From positions 16,777-80,776 of the forward strand of contig NZ_VCCH02000032.1 in assembly GCF_005938675.2 (NCBI RefSeq): 64,000 nt of DNA. The letters are read 5' to 3'. Every line of letters starts with the position of its first letter. Position 1 is the first letter of the stretch. The DNA comes from Mycobacterium sp. KBS0706 (GTDB taxonomy: Bacteria; Pseudomonadota; Alphaproteobacteria; DSM-16000; Inquilinaceae). Positions 8,935-17,143 of this stretch are shown in pieces. The position numbers and the translations under genes are program-made. The notes under the pieces were generated by a model. It was not told the origin of the DNA. It worked only from the letters and a program-made list of their open reading frames with translations, and did not search any database.

Positions 8935-9106
8935 GGCTTCACCTCGCGCGAAAGGGGCACCGGGCGTCGTCTCGGTCGAGGGCCTCCCCCTTCGCCGCAC
9001 GACCAGTGCCTGGAAACCAGGATCGTGGATTTCACGTCCCTCCTCCATTGTGCCGACCGGTAGTCCGGCACACCGAAGGATGGGTCATCCTGTCCCTGGG
9101 GACAGG

Positions 9107-10792
9107 TCAGGCCGGGTCGGGCTCGGCCGGAAGCCAGAGCCGGAAGGACGCGCCGCCTTCGGGGCGGTTCGAGGCCGCGATGCCGCCGCCATGCGCCGTC
9201 ATGATCGACTGGCAGATGGCGAGGCCGAGGCCCATGCCCTCGTCCTTGGTGGTGAAGAAGCCCTCGAAGATGCGGTCGAGATCCTCCTCCGGGATGCCGG
9301 GCCCGTTGTCCCGGATCACGAAGACGACCTCGCCGCCGGGGCCGAGCCCGGTGCTCAGCTCGACGCGGCCGTCCTTGGTGCCGGCCTGGGCGACGGCCTG
9401 GACGCTGTTGACCAGCAGGTTGACGATCACCTGCTGCAGCTGGACCCGGTCCCCGATCACGCGGGGCAGGCCGAGGCCGAGCCTGGTCGACAACCGGATC
9501 GAACGGGACTCGATGTCGTGGCGCAGGAACAGCAGCGCCTCGTCGACCACCTCGTTCAGATCCACCGGCAGGCATTCCGGCGCATGCTTCGCCGTCATCG
9601 CCCGGATGCGGTGGACGATCTCGTTGGCATGGCGGGCGCTGGCCACGATCCGGGTGGTCAGTTGCACCACCTTCGCCAGGTTCGGCTCGTCGCGCGACAG
9701 CCAGCGCAGGCTGGTCTCCGCATTGGTGAAGATGGCGGCCAGCGGCTGGTTCACCTCATGCGCGATCGAGGTGGCGAGCTCGCCGAGGGTCGAGATCCGG
9801 GCGGCGCGCGTGAAATCGGCCTGAAGCTGGCGCAGCTGCGCCTCGGTGCGAAGCCGGTCGGTGAGGTCTTCCAGGCCGACCACCGTCACATCCAGCTGCT
9901 CGGGCGGCGTCGGGAAGGTCACCGCGATCTGCACATCGAGCAGCCGGCCGTCGAGCGTGCGCAGCTTCATCACCTCGCTATGGCTGCGGCGCCCGTCGAA
10001 ATGCGCGATCATGACCCGCCGGGCGGTCTCGGGGGACGCCTCGAACAGGCATTCCACCGACCCGACGAGATCCGCCGCGCTTCGCGCACCGAACAGCTGC
10101 GCCGCGGCCCGGTTGCCCTCGGTGATCCGCACGCTCTGCTCCGCGAAGGCGATCAGCTCCGGGTGGTCATCGAGGTAGGCGCCGATGTCGCAGACGCCCT
10201 CTGCCTTCAGCCGCGCGAACACCCGGCCCATCACCCTGGCGTCGACCCGGAGAAGCGGGTTGGGCATGTGGTGGATGAGCTTGCGGTAGCGCTCCTCGCT
10301 CGCCCGCAACGACCAGTAGGACCGGCGGTCGACCAACGCGCCCTTCACGGTCACGAACATCGCGTCGGCGCCGGTCTCCTGCGAGCGCCACACCGTCAGC
10401 ACGGGGTCCTGCAGCAGCAGCGAGGTGATGTCGCGCGTCCGCGTCGCATCGGGCGACCGGTCGATCGCAACCGCGGCGATCAGCTCGGCGAGGTCGGCCT
10501 GGCTGTCCGGCGGCCAGAACTCCGCGATGGGCCGGCCGATCATGTCCTCGCGGCCGTCGAGAGCCCCCACCAGATGCACGGCCCGCTCGTTGACGTCCAC
10601 GACACGCGAGCGCGCCAGCACCTCTCCCACCCAATTCGCCTGGCGCGGCTCGCCGCCCGGCGGGCCGGCACTGACGAATGTCCGGGCGTCCGCCGTGTCG
10701 AGCTCCCAATAGGGTGACCCGCGATATAGCGCATCGATCTCCAGGACGATCCTGGACTCAGGCTCTCTGGCCGAAGGCCGCGTCTTGGACAT
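9107..10792 (-). CDS. Soluble PAS-domain sensor histidine kinase (FixL/TodS-like)
   Basis: 561 residues and no membrane segment. Two PAS-like regions (about 45-160 and 180-310) precede HisKA, with the phospho-acceptor in SIAHEVNQPLAAIFTNAE (His345). The ATPase domain has N-box VIVNLLVNSVQAV, G1 DNGPGIP and the G2 region EGMGLGLAICQS. The HEVNQPL H-box is typical of kinases paired with FixJ/NarL-type regulators. It should read a cytoplasmic cue (redox, gas or small ligand) and phosphorylate the adjacent receivers. Its ATG lies 1 nt after the stop of the receiver-only gene, so translation is probably coupled. Confidence 0.9.
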   Translation of the reverse strand: MSKTRPSAREPESRIVLEIDALYRGSPYWELDTADARTFVSAGPPGGEPRQANWVGEVLARSRVVDVNERAVHLVGALDGREDMIGRPIAEFWPPDSQADLAELIAAVAIDRSPDATRTRDITSLLLQDPVLTVWRSQETGADAMFVTVKGALVDRRSYWSLRASEERYRKLIHHMPNPLLRVDARVMGRVFARLKAEGVCDIGAYLDDHPELIAFAEQSVRITEGNRAAAQLFGARSAADLVGSVECLFEASPETARRVMIAHFDGRRSHSEVMKLRTLDGRLLDVQIAVTFPTPPEQLDVTVVGLEDLTDRLRTEAQLRQLQADFTRAARISTLGELATSIAHEVNQPLAAIFTNAETSLRWLSRDEPNLAKVVQLTTRIVASARHANEIVHRIRAMTAKHAPECLPVDLNEVVDEALLFLRHDIESRSIRLSTRLGLGLPRVIGDRVQLQQVIVNLLVNSVQAVAQAGTKDGRVELSTGLGPGGEVVFVIRDNGPGIPEEDLDRIFEGFFTTKDEGMGLGLAICQSIMTAHGGGIAASNRPEGGASFRLWLPAEPDPA

Positions 10793-10793
10793 G

Positions 10794-11201
10794 TCAGCCT
10801 CCGGGTGAATCGTCTTCGTCCTGGCCCAGAGCCGACCTCAGGTGACCGAGCAGCGCGCAGTCATCCACCGGCTTGGCCAGATAGGCGCAGGCGCCGTCCG
10901 CCAGCGCCCGCGCCCGACCCGCCGGATCGGGGGCGGAGGTGATCATGACCACGGGCATGGCCGAGCCGAGGGCCCGCAGCCGGCGCTGCAGATCGATGCC
11001 GTCCATCCCCGGCATCCGCACGTCGGTGATCAGGCAATCGAACCGTCCGGGTGCGAGATCCGCAAGGAAGGCCGCCGCGCCATCGAACGCCTCGGTCGAG
11101 AAGCCCATCACCTGAACGAGCTCGGACAACGCGTCGCGCATGGCTTCGTCATCATCGACGATCGCGATAACGGGCACCTTGGACAAGCGATCGGCCTTCA
11201 T
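10794..11201 (-). CDS. Stand-alone response-regulator receiver domain
   Basis: 134 residues, one CheY-like domain with no output domain. Acidic pocket VIAIVDDDEAM, phospho-acceptor Asp in CLITDVRMPGMDG, conserved Thr/Ser in PVVMITSA, and switch Lys in AYLAKPVDD. FixJ-type receivers share these motifs. The ATG at 11201 is chosen because upstream in-frame sequence (to 11306) is not family-like. Lying between the kinase and a full FixJ-type regulator, it could act as a phosphate sink, an intermediate in a relay, or a partner that tunes the kinase. Confidence 0.87.
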   Translation of the reverse strand: MKADRLSKVPVIAIVDDDEAMRDALSELVQVMGFSTEAFDGAAAFLADLAPGRFDCLITDVRMPGMDGIDLQRRLRALGSAMPVVMITSAPDPAGRARALADGACAYLAKPVDDCALLGHLRSALGQDEDDSPGG

Positions 11202-11260
11202 TGACGCGGTTTGACGGCCATGACGCGCCATCCGCGGTCTCTTCGTAACTATCCCGTGGT

Positions 11261-11911
11261 CTAGGTCGGCTCGCCCTCGCGCAGCTCGGCGGGAAGGGCC
11301 TCCCATGCCCGGATCAGCTCACCGACCGAGCTTGCGTGCATCTTTCTCATCACGTTGCTGCGGTGCAGCTTGACCGTGACCTCGCTGATGCCGAGGTCGT
11401 AGGCGATCTGCTTGTTGAAGCGCCCGAGCGCCACGGCGTGCAGCACCTGGCGCTCGCGTGGGGTCAAGGTCTTGTGATGGTCGACATGCAGCCGGGCGAC
11501 CCGGGCCTGGGCGCGCTGCGCGACGTCGCGCTCGATGCCGGCCGTGACGGCATCCAGCAGGGTCTGGTCGCGGACCGGCTTGGTCAGGAAATCGATGGCG
11601 CCGGCCTTCATGGCCTGGACCGTCATCGGGATGTCGCCATGGCCGGTCAGGAACACGATCGGCTTGGTCCTGCCGTTGGAGGCGAGCTGCTGCTGCAGGT
11701 CGAGGCCGCTGGTTCCGGGCAGGCGCACATCGAGCACCATGCATCCGGAGCGGTCCGGCAGAGTCGTGTCCAGGAGCTCGCGCGCCGAGGCGAAGCCGGC
11801 GGCATCGAGCCCCACCGAGAACATCAGCTCCTGGAGCGCCAGGCGGACGGCCTCGTCGTCATCGACGATCAGCACCAAGGGACGCTCGGGTATCGCGGCG
11901 GCCGGGTTCAT
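11261..11911 (-). CDS. FixJ-type response regulator (receiver plus LuxR HTH)
   Basis: 216 residues. The receiver has LVLIVDDDEAVRLALQEL, the phospho-acceptor in MVLDVRLPGTSGL, VFLTGHGDIPMTVQAMKAGA and switch Lys in DFLTKPVRD, all hallmarks of the FixJ/StyR group. A LuxR-type DNA-binding domain follows, with LTPRERQVLHAVALGRFNKQ and ISEVTVKLHRSNVMRKM. It should be phosphorylated by the kinase three genes down and activate transcription. It starts 14 nt after the Rrf2 stop and is followed 59 nt later by the receiver-only gene, all on one strand. Confidence 0.9.
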   Translation of the reverse strand: MNPAAAIPERPLVLIVDDDEAVRLALQELMFSVGLDAAGFASARELLDTTLPDRSGCMVLDVRLPGTSGLDLQQQLASNGRTKPIVFLTGHGDIPMTVQAMKAGAIDFLTKPVRDQTLLDAVTAGIERDVAQRAQARVARLHVDHHKTLTPRERQVLHAVALGRFNKQIAYDLGISEVTVKLHRSNVMRKMHASSVGELIRAWEALPAELREGEPT

Positions 11912-11925
11912 GGGCAAATCCGATT

Positions 11926-12462
11926 CTATGAGGCGGTTGACGCAACGCCGGATCTGCGGCCGCGGCCATTGACCCGGTGGTCGATCCACTCCTGCAGCTC
12001 GTTCGCGAATTCGGGCGGCGCCTTGCGGTAGACGGTCGCCGCGACATCGGCCAGGGACTGGGCGGCCAGCGACTCCCGCATCGCCTTCTCCGCCCGCAGC
12101 ATCACCGCATGGATCGAGCAGGTGCCGGCCATCGCCCAGCCGGGCGGGCTGTCCCCGAACACGGCGCAGCGGCCGCGGATTTCCTGGCAATCGAACAGCG
12201 GCTTGCGGCCCTCGATCGCATCCACGACCGCGAGGACGCTGATGTCCTCCGGCTTTTGGGCGAGCACGTAGCCGCCGCGCACGCCCTCCGTCGCGCGGAC
12301 GATCCCGGCCTTTTCCAGCTTGGCGAAGATCTTGGCGAGGAAGGTCGGCGACAGGCCCTGGAGCTCGGCGAGGTCGCGGCAGCTCAGCGGGGTCTCACCC
12401 TTGTCGATGAGCCAGAGCAGGCAATGCATGCCGTATTCGACGCTTGCGGTGACGTGAGCCAT
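11926..12462 (-). CDS. Rrf2-family transcriptional regulator
   Basis: 178 residues. N-terminal winged helix typical of Rrf2 proteins: SVEYGMHCLLWLIDKGE, CRDLAELQGLSPTFLAKIFA, and the wing EGVRGGYVLAQKPEDIS. The effector region holds three cysteines as C-x6-C-x15-C (CQEIRGRC then GTCSIH), the position where IscR/NsrR-type members ligate an Fe-S cluster, although the third spacing is longer than in those proteins. It may sense redox state or nitric oxide. First gene of the signalling block, with tandem palindromes before its ATG that could be autoregulatory. Confidence 0.87.
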   Translation of the reverse strand: MAHVTASVEYGMHCLLWLIDKGETPLSCRDLAELQGLSPTFLAKIFAKLEKAGIVRATEGVRGGYVLAQKPEDISVLAVVDAIEGRKPLFDCQEIRGRCAVFGDSPPGWAMAGTCSIHAVMLRAEKAMRESLAAQSLADVAATVYRKAPPEFANELQEWIDHRVNGRGRRSGVASTAS

Positions 12463-12466
12463 AACG

Positions 12467-12523
12467 CGGACTCTATCAGTCCGAGTTGTGGCTCACAACG
12501 ACAAACGCGGATAGATTGTATCT
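12467..12523. promoter_or_regulatory. Three inverted repeats in front of the Rrf2 gene
   Basis: CGGACT-CTATC-AGTCCG (12467-12483) lies 4 nt before the Rrf2 ATG, GTTGTG-GCT-CACAAC (12485-12499) follows with only 1 nt between, and AGAT-TGT-ATCT is at 12513-12523. The first two are perfect. They overlap the expected leader and ribosome-binding region, so they may be operators, an RNA hairpin masking translation, or both. Confidence 0.5.
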
Positions 12524-12541
12524 TAGTTTAAATTGAACCGC

Positions 12542-13291
12542 TCAGAGCAGCGCCATGCCGCCATCGACCCGCAGGTTGATGCCGGTGACGAAGCTGCTGG
12601 CATCGGAGGCGAGGAACAGCGCTGCCCGCGCCAGCTCGTCCGGTCCGCCCAGCCGGCCCAGCGCGATCCCCGCGGCCATCGCCGCGGTGAAGGAGGCGCG
12701 CTCCTCGGGCGGGACGCCCAGCTTCTCGAGAATGGCCGTGTCGACCGGGCCCGGGCTCAGAACGTTGACCCGGATGCCGCGGTCCTTCAGCTCGATCGCC
12801 CAGCTGCGGGCGAAGGCGCCGATCGCCGCCTTCGAGCCGGCATATACCGCGTGGCCAGCAAGGACCTTCTCGCTGGCGAGCGACCCCACCAGGATGATCG
12901 CCCCGCCGTCGCGCAGGATCGGGGCCATCTTCTGGACGCCGAAGAACACACCCCGGGCGTTGATGCCGAACTGCATGTCGTATTCGGCCTCGGAGACCTC
13001 GGCCGAATGCGTGATCTGGTTGACCCCGGCATTGGCCATGTAGATGTCGAGAGGGCCGAAGCGCCGGGTCACCTCCTCCGCGACATGGGCATGATGCGCC
13101 GGATCGGCGACATCGCCGTCGATGCCGAGCGCGCCGAACCCGATCTCCCGCACCGCCTGGTCGACCACGGCCCGGCGGCGGCCGGTGATCACGACCTGGG
13201 CGCCTTCGGCCGCGAAGGCCTTGGCGGCAGCCAGGCCGATCCCGCTGTTGCCGCCGGTCACCAGCGCGACCTTGTCCCTCAGCTTCTGCAT
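12542..13291 (-). CDS. SDR-family oxidoreductase (FabG-like)
   Basis: 249 residues, the usual length for classical SDRs. Cofactor motif VALVTGGNSGIGLAAAKAF, the structural NAG in YMANAGVNQ, catalytic Ser in AIILVGSLASEK, the YxxxK pair in HAVYAGSKAAIGA, and the PG turn RVNVLSPGPVDTAI. The GRR after the second strand suggests NADP preference. The ATG at 13291 has GAGGA 7 nt upstream. It lies 79 nt upstream of the Rrf2 gene on the same strand, with the palindromes between them. Substrate unknown. Confidence 0.87.
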   Translation of the reverse strand: MQKLRDKVALVTGGNSGIGLAAAKAFAAEGAQVVITGRRRAVVDQAVREIGFGALGIDGDVADPAHHAHVAEEVTRRFGPLDIYMANAGVNQITHSAEVSEAEYDMQFGINARGVFFGVQKMAPILRDGGAIILVGSLASEKVLAGHAVYAGSKAAIGAFARSWAIELKDRGIRVNVLSPGPVDTAILEKLGVPPEERASFTAAMAAGIALGRLGGPDELARAALFLASDASSFVTGINLRVDGGMALL

Positions 13292-13434
13292 CTGATCATC
13301 CTCGGAGTTGCCGTCGCGGCCGCACCGAGGGCCGCGCCGCAATCTCCGGCAACCAAGGATCCGGCCGACACTGTGCAGATGGCTGGTTTGGCACACCGAT
13401 GGCGAGCCGACCCTGGACCTCGGCATGGGTTGCG

Positions 13435-14937
13435 TCAGCCTGCCGACCGCTTACGGAAGACGGTCTGGATGGCCCCCAGGAAGAAATGATGGCTGCGGCC
13501 ATGCGCCGGCCCCTGGCCGGCGAGCGCCCGGGCTTTCTCGACACGCGCGGACAGGCTGTGGGCGAGATCCTCCGCCAGGGCCGGGCGGTTCTCGATCAGC
13601 GGTCCGAAGGCGGCCTGGTCGATCTCGTAGACGGTCACGCGGGTCAGGGCCTCCAGCGTGCAGGCCTCCCCCATGCCGGCCAGCAGCCCGGTCTCGCCGA
13701 AGAAGTCGCCGGGCGCGAGCCGGCCGGCCTCGCCGCCGCCGCGGCGCATGACGACGACGCCGGCGCGGACGATCATCAGGGAGGACAGCGCCTCTCCCTC
13801 GCGCACGATCACATCACCCTTGCGGTACTCCCGCGGGACGACGGTGTCGGCCAGCGCCCGCTTCTCCTCCGGCGTCAGCACGGCGAAGATCGCCATCGCC
13901 TCGATCAGCTCGACCGGAGAGACCTGCGGCGGACGGGCCGTCTCCTCCGCGGGCAGATCCTGGGGGGCGATCCCGACGCCCGGCGGCAGCGCCAGCAGCA
14001 GCCCGGCCGCCTTGCAATGGCGGTAGACCAGGTCGACGACCTCGTTCCGGGCCTGTGTCCGTTTCGCCGGGCTGGCGACCCGAAAGCTCAGCTCGATCTC
14101 CAGCGCCGTCGCATCCAGCCCCTTCAACGCGACGCTCGGCGGCGGCTCCTTCAGGGCGGTCTCCGAACTGAGCAGGGCCGCTTGCATGACGTCCGCGATG
14201 ATCGCCGGCATGCGCGTCGGGGCGACGCGCATGATCAGCGACACCGAATGCGACTCGTCGGGTCGGCTGACATTGGTCAGGCCGAGCCCGGCCAGGACGC
14301 TGTTCGGCAGCACGACCTCGTTGTTCGAGCCGGTCAGGAGATGGGTCGACCGCCAGGTGCTCTCGACCACCCGTCCCTCGGTGCCGTCGCTGAGCACGAT
14401 CCAGTCGCCGATCGCGAAGGGCCGGCCCAGCGTCATGGCGATGCCCGAGAAGACGTCGCCCAGCGTGTTCTGCAGGGCGAGGCCCAGGATGATGGCGATC
14501 ACGCCCGAAGTGGCGACCAGGGTGCCGATCGGAATGCCGAAGACGAAGGCCAGGACCGACAGGGCCACGCCGAGATAGACGGTGCCGACGACCAGATCCT
14601 GCAGCAGCCGCGCCTCGCGGGGATGCCGATCGAGGACGAGATAGATCCGCACGAAGCCGATGATCGCCCAGGCCAGATGCACCCACCAGAGCAGCCGGGC
14701 GGAGACGACGAGCAGGGTGCTGTCGTCCGCGGTCCGGTGGCCCTCGAGGATGAAAGGCGAGACATTGCTGCGCAGGAGGATCGTGGTCATCACCGCGAAG
14801 AAGCCGATCTGCACCACGAGCCGGGTGTTCGACCGCCGCCTCGGGATCAGGTACCACGCCAGGATCCCGGCGAGCCCGGCCAGATCGAGATGCGCGAGCG
14901 GGGACGCCAAAAGCGCCGAGGCGGACATCTGATCCAT
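13435..14937 (-). CDS. MscS-family channel with C-terminal cyclic-nucleotide-binding fold
   Basis: 500 residues. Several N-terminal transmembrane helices lead to the MscS pore and beta domain: SGVIAIILGLALQNTLGDVF, GRPFAIGDWIVL, GTEGRVVESTWRSTHLLTGS and VVLPNSVLA. From about residue 365 a CNBD fold follows (YRKGDVIVREGEALSSLMIV, APGDFFGETGLLAG). In the phosphate-binding cassette the arginine that holds cyclic nucleotide phosphate is replaced: the expected PRxAT reads GEACT, with Glu424 at the Arg position. So the family is that of bCNG channels, but cAMP or cGMP binding is doubtful; it may be constitutive or bind another ligand. Confidence 0.85.
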   Translation of the reverse strand: MDQMSASALLASPLAHLDLAGLAGILAWYLIPRRRSNTRLVVQIGFFAVMTTILLRSNVSPFILEGHRTADDSTLLVVSARLLWWVHLAWAIIGFVRIYLVLDRHPREARLLQDLVVGTVYLGVALSVLAFVFGIPIGTLVATSGVIAIILGLALQNTLGDVFSGIAMTLGRPFAIGDWIVLSDGTEGRVVESTWRSTHLLTGSNNEVVLPNSVLAGLGLTNVSRPDESHSVSLIMRVAPTRMPAIIADVMQAALLSSETALKEPPPSVALKGLDATALEIELSFRVASPAKRTQARNEVVDLVYRHCKAAGLLLALPPGVGIAPQDLPAEETARPPQVSPVELIEAMAIFAVLTPEEKRALADTVVPREYRKGDVIVREGEALSSLMIVRAGVVVMRRGGGEAGRLAPGDFFGETGLLAGMGEACTLEALTRVTVYEIDQAAFGPLIENRPALAEDLAHSLSARVEKARALAGQGPAHGRSHHFFLGAIQTVFRKRSAG

Positions 14938-15090
14938 CGCATGCCCTGTTCCGGCCGGCGACGAGAGAGCGGATGCTCACGCCGGTCGACAGGCAAGCCT
15001 ATCCTGCGGCTGCGGCCCGGAGCGATCCGGACCGAGGGCGAGGTCGGCTCATACCGCGGGATAGGTGCCTGGCTTGGACAGGCGGTCTGG

Positions 15091-15732
15091 TCAGCGCTCC
15101 GCCAGCAGCCGCCGGGCCACCGGCACCAGCGCCTCGCCGATCGCCCGGGTGTTGGCGGCATCGAGATGCACGCCGTCGACCGGCGACGCCACCGCCACGC
15201 CCGCCGCGTCGAAGAAGGCGCAGCCGCAATGCTCCGCGGCGTCGCGGTAGCGCGGGGCCAGCTTCTGCGATTCGGCGATGCTGCGGCCGCCGGCCGGCTG
15301 CCAGTCGCCGGCCACGGTCTCGCCGAACAGCGGCGGCGCGACGATCAGCACCTGCGGGACGCGGCCATTTCCGCCATACGGATAGGTCCTGGCGATCTCG
15401 ACCAGCCGCTCGATCCCGGAGCCGGCGCCCAGGGCGGTGCCGCAGAGATGCGGCTTCAGGTCGTTGGTGCCGAGCAGGATGACCACGAGGTCGAGGGGGG
15501 AGTGGCTGCCCAGCAGCGTCGGCAGGATGCGGGCGCCGTTGCGGTCGGCCGCCGCCCCGTGATCGTCGAACATGGTGGTGCGCCCGCCGAGGCCCTCGGC
15601 GATCACCCGGGCGGATCCCCCCAGCCCCGCCTCCAGCACGCTGGGCCAGCGGTCCTCGAAGCGGTGGCGCCCGCCGCTCACGGGGTCGGCGCCCCAGGTC
15701 AAGCTGTCGCCGAAGGCGAGGATGGTCTTCAC
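15091..15732 (-). CDS. SGNH/GDSL hydrolase (arylesterase/lipase-like)
   Basis: 213 residues from a GTG start at 15732. SGNH blocks are complete: block I ILAFGDSLTWGADPVSG, block II Gly in AEGLGGRTT, block III LLGTNDLKP, and block V DGVHLDAANT with the catalytic Asp and His. No signal peptide, so a cytoplasmic esterase or deacylase, as in the arylesterase-like group. An upstream in-frame ATG at 15804 adds 24 residues that do not look like the family. The ribosome-binding site is weak (GAG). The start lies within the tail of an apparent gene remnant that reads in another frame. Confidence 0.82.
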   Translation of the reverse strand: MKTILAFGDSLTWGADPVSGGRHRFEDRWPSVLEAGLGGSARVIAEGLGGRTTMFDDHGAAADRNGARILPTLLGSHSPLDLVVILLGTNDLKPHLCGTALGAGSGIERLVEIARTYPYGGNGRVPQVLIVAPPLFGETVAGDWQPAGGRSIAESQKLAPRYRDAAEHCGCAFFDAAGVAVASPVDGVHLDAANTRAIGEALVPVARRLLAER

Positions 15733-15760
15733 GTCGCTCAAGCTCGTCGCTCCGTTGTAA

Positions 15761-15946
15761 CGCCGCCCGCCCCAGCAGCGTCGGCCGCTCCAGCGGCCCG
15801 GCATTGGTGTTGACCCGGCGGTCCAGCCGGACGTCGCGGTCGCCGAAGGTCGGAGTCACCGTGTCACAGAACGCGGTCTCGACGAAGCGCCAGGTCATCT
15901 CCAGCCGCCATTCGTCGCGCCTGCCATCCCCGGTCTTCGCCGCCAA
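15761..15946 (-). pseudogene. Possible remnant: C-terminal tail of a serine-hydrolase-like gene
   Basis: Sixty-two minus-strand codons have near-uniform G/C third positions and then lose this bias at TTA (15758-15760), just before the SGNH hydrolase start in another frame. The translation includes WRLEMTWRFVETAFCDTVTP, VRLDRRVNTNAGP and ERPTLLGRA. I am reminded of the closing strands of class C beta-lactamase-like hydrolases, which often contain a YETPF-type segment, but this is a weak resemblance from memory. There is no family N-terminus upstream, so it is either a decayed fragment or chance. Confidence 0.35.
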
Positions 15947-16115
15947 GGGGGCGCCGGCTTGGCCGCTTACCGGGGCCTTGTCGGCATCGCTGCGTTGAGA
16001 GCGGCCGCGTCCTGCGGGCGTCGACCATGATCGATAAATTGCATAATATATTAATATAAGTCAATTTTAATTTGCACACGAGGACGCCGCCAGCCCTCGC
16101 GGCACAGCTCGGGGC
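15947..16115. other. AT-rich intergenic segment
   Basis: Bases 16029-16076 are far more AT-rich than anything nearby and include the perfect palindrome TAATATATTA (16044-16053) and TTGACT on the minus strand. This could be a promoter reading left towards the SGNH gene, or left over from the lost gene. It lies directly after the GntR stop. Confidence 0.35.
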
Positions 16116-17003
16116 CTAGCCAAGAGTGCCGTCGGCTTTCAGCTTGAGGGCGTAGTCGAGGTGGAAGCGGATGAACTCGGCCGCCTTGGCGAAATCGCCG
16201 GCCTCGAGCAGGTCGAGGATGCGCAGATGCTCCAGCGACTGGCCGACCAGGCGGCTGCGGTCGACCGTCTTGCGGTACTCCGCCAGCCGCCGGCTGGCAT
16301 TCACCCGCTTGATCGATTCGATGAAGTAGAGATTGCCCGAGCCGGCGACGATCATCTCGTGGAACTGCGAGTTGATCTCGAACAGCTTGGTGCGCGACAG
16401 CGTGCGGTAGTCGCCGTCCAGCAGGGCCTGCTGCTGCGCCCGCGCCCGGCGGAACGCCTCCTCGTCGACCGTGTAGCCCGGCTGCAGGATGGCGGCGGGC
16501 TCGATGGCGATGCGGAACTGATAGGCCATGCGATAGGCCTCGCTGGAGGTCAGCACCGGCAGGAAGCCCCAGCCCTTGCCGGGCAGGCGCTCGACCCACC
16601 CCTCGCGCGCCATCCGCGTCAGGATCCGGATCGCCTCGCTGCGCGACAGGTCGTAGCGCCGCATGATCTCGTTCTCGCTGACCCGGTCCGGCAGCCGGCC
16701 GGACAGCCGATCGTCGGCGAGCTGGAAATAGGCCTCCTCCCCCGCCTCCGGGCCGGCATCGGCGGCGATCTCGGCGGCGAGCGCCGCCGGATCCTGCGCC
16801 AGGAAGAAGCCGCGATTGGCCTCGCGCCGGACGACGCCGCGGGCCTCGAGCAGCTTCAGCGCGTCATTGACGGGGGACCGTGACACGCGAAACACGTCGG
16901 CCAGCTTCTGCGCCGGCAGATGGTCGTTCGCCCGCAGCGGCTGGTCGCGGGCGTAGTCGATGATGCGGGCGGCGATCTGCGGCGTCAGCGGCGATGGCGG
17001 CAT
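16116..17003 (-). CDS. GntR/FCD regulator with two winged-helix domains
   Basis: 295 residues, longer than the usual 220-260 for FCD proteins. Residues 1-70 form a GntR winged helix (LADVFRVSRSPVNDALKLLE, then the wing RREANRGFFLA). Residues 90-155 form what looks like a second one (RVSENEIMRRYDLSRSEAIR, ILTRMAREGWVERLPGKGWG). The rest is an FCD ligand domain with FEINSQFHEMIVAGSGN and LEHLRILDLLEAGD. It probably controls the polyol cluster, whose last gene ends 140 nt upstream, as well as itself; the inverted repeats in front of it support autoregulation. Confidence 0.85.
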   Translation of the reverse strand: MPPSPLTPQIAARIIDYARDQPLRANDHLPAQKLADVFRVSRSPVNDALKLLEARGVVRREANRGFFLAQDPAALAAEIAADAGPEAGEEAYFQLADDRLSGRLPDRVSENEIMRRYDLSRSEAIRILTRMAREGWVERLPGKGWGFLPVLTSSEAYRMAYQFRIAIEPAAILQPGYTVDEEAFRRARAQQQALLDGDYRTLSRTKLFEINSQFHEMIVAGSGNLYFIESIKRVNASRRLAEYRKTVDRSRLVGQSLEHLRILDLLEAGDFAKAAEFIRFHLDYALKLKADGTLG

Positions 17004-17057
17004 CGGCCCCTCTGGTCAGGCCGGCCGGTACGGGCGATGACGGGCCGCGCTGATGCA

Positions 17058-17117
17058 ATTGTACTTCGAGTCATCTTTGTGCAATAGGCCATATCGGCCT
17101 GTTCTTGGCAATTGCAC
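17058..17117 (-). promoter_or_regulatory. Promoter and nested inverted repeats of the GntR gene
   Basis: On the minus strand TTGCAC (17084-17079) and TACAAT (17063-17058) are -35 and -10 candidates with a 15-nt spacer. The -35 lies inside an outer inverted repeat, GTGCAAT (17079-17085) with ATTGCAC (17111-17117), which encloses a second, AGGCC-ATATC-GGCCT (17086-17100). A further GCAATTG lies at 17055-17061. The arrangement fits a repressor covering its own promoter. Confidence 0.55.
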
Positions 17118-17143
17118 GATGATGCCGCCGGCAACGCGCCCGC

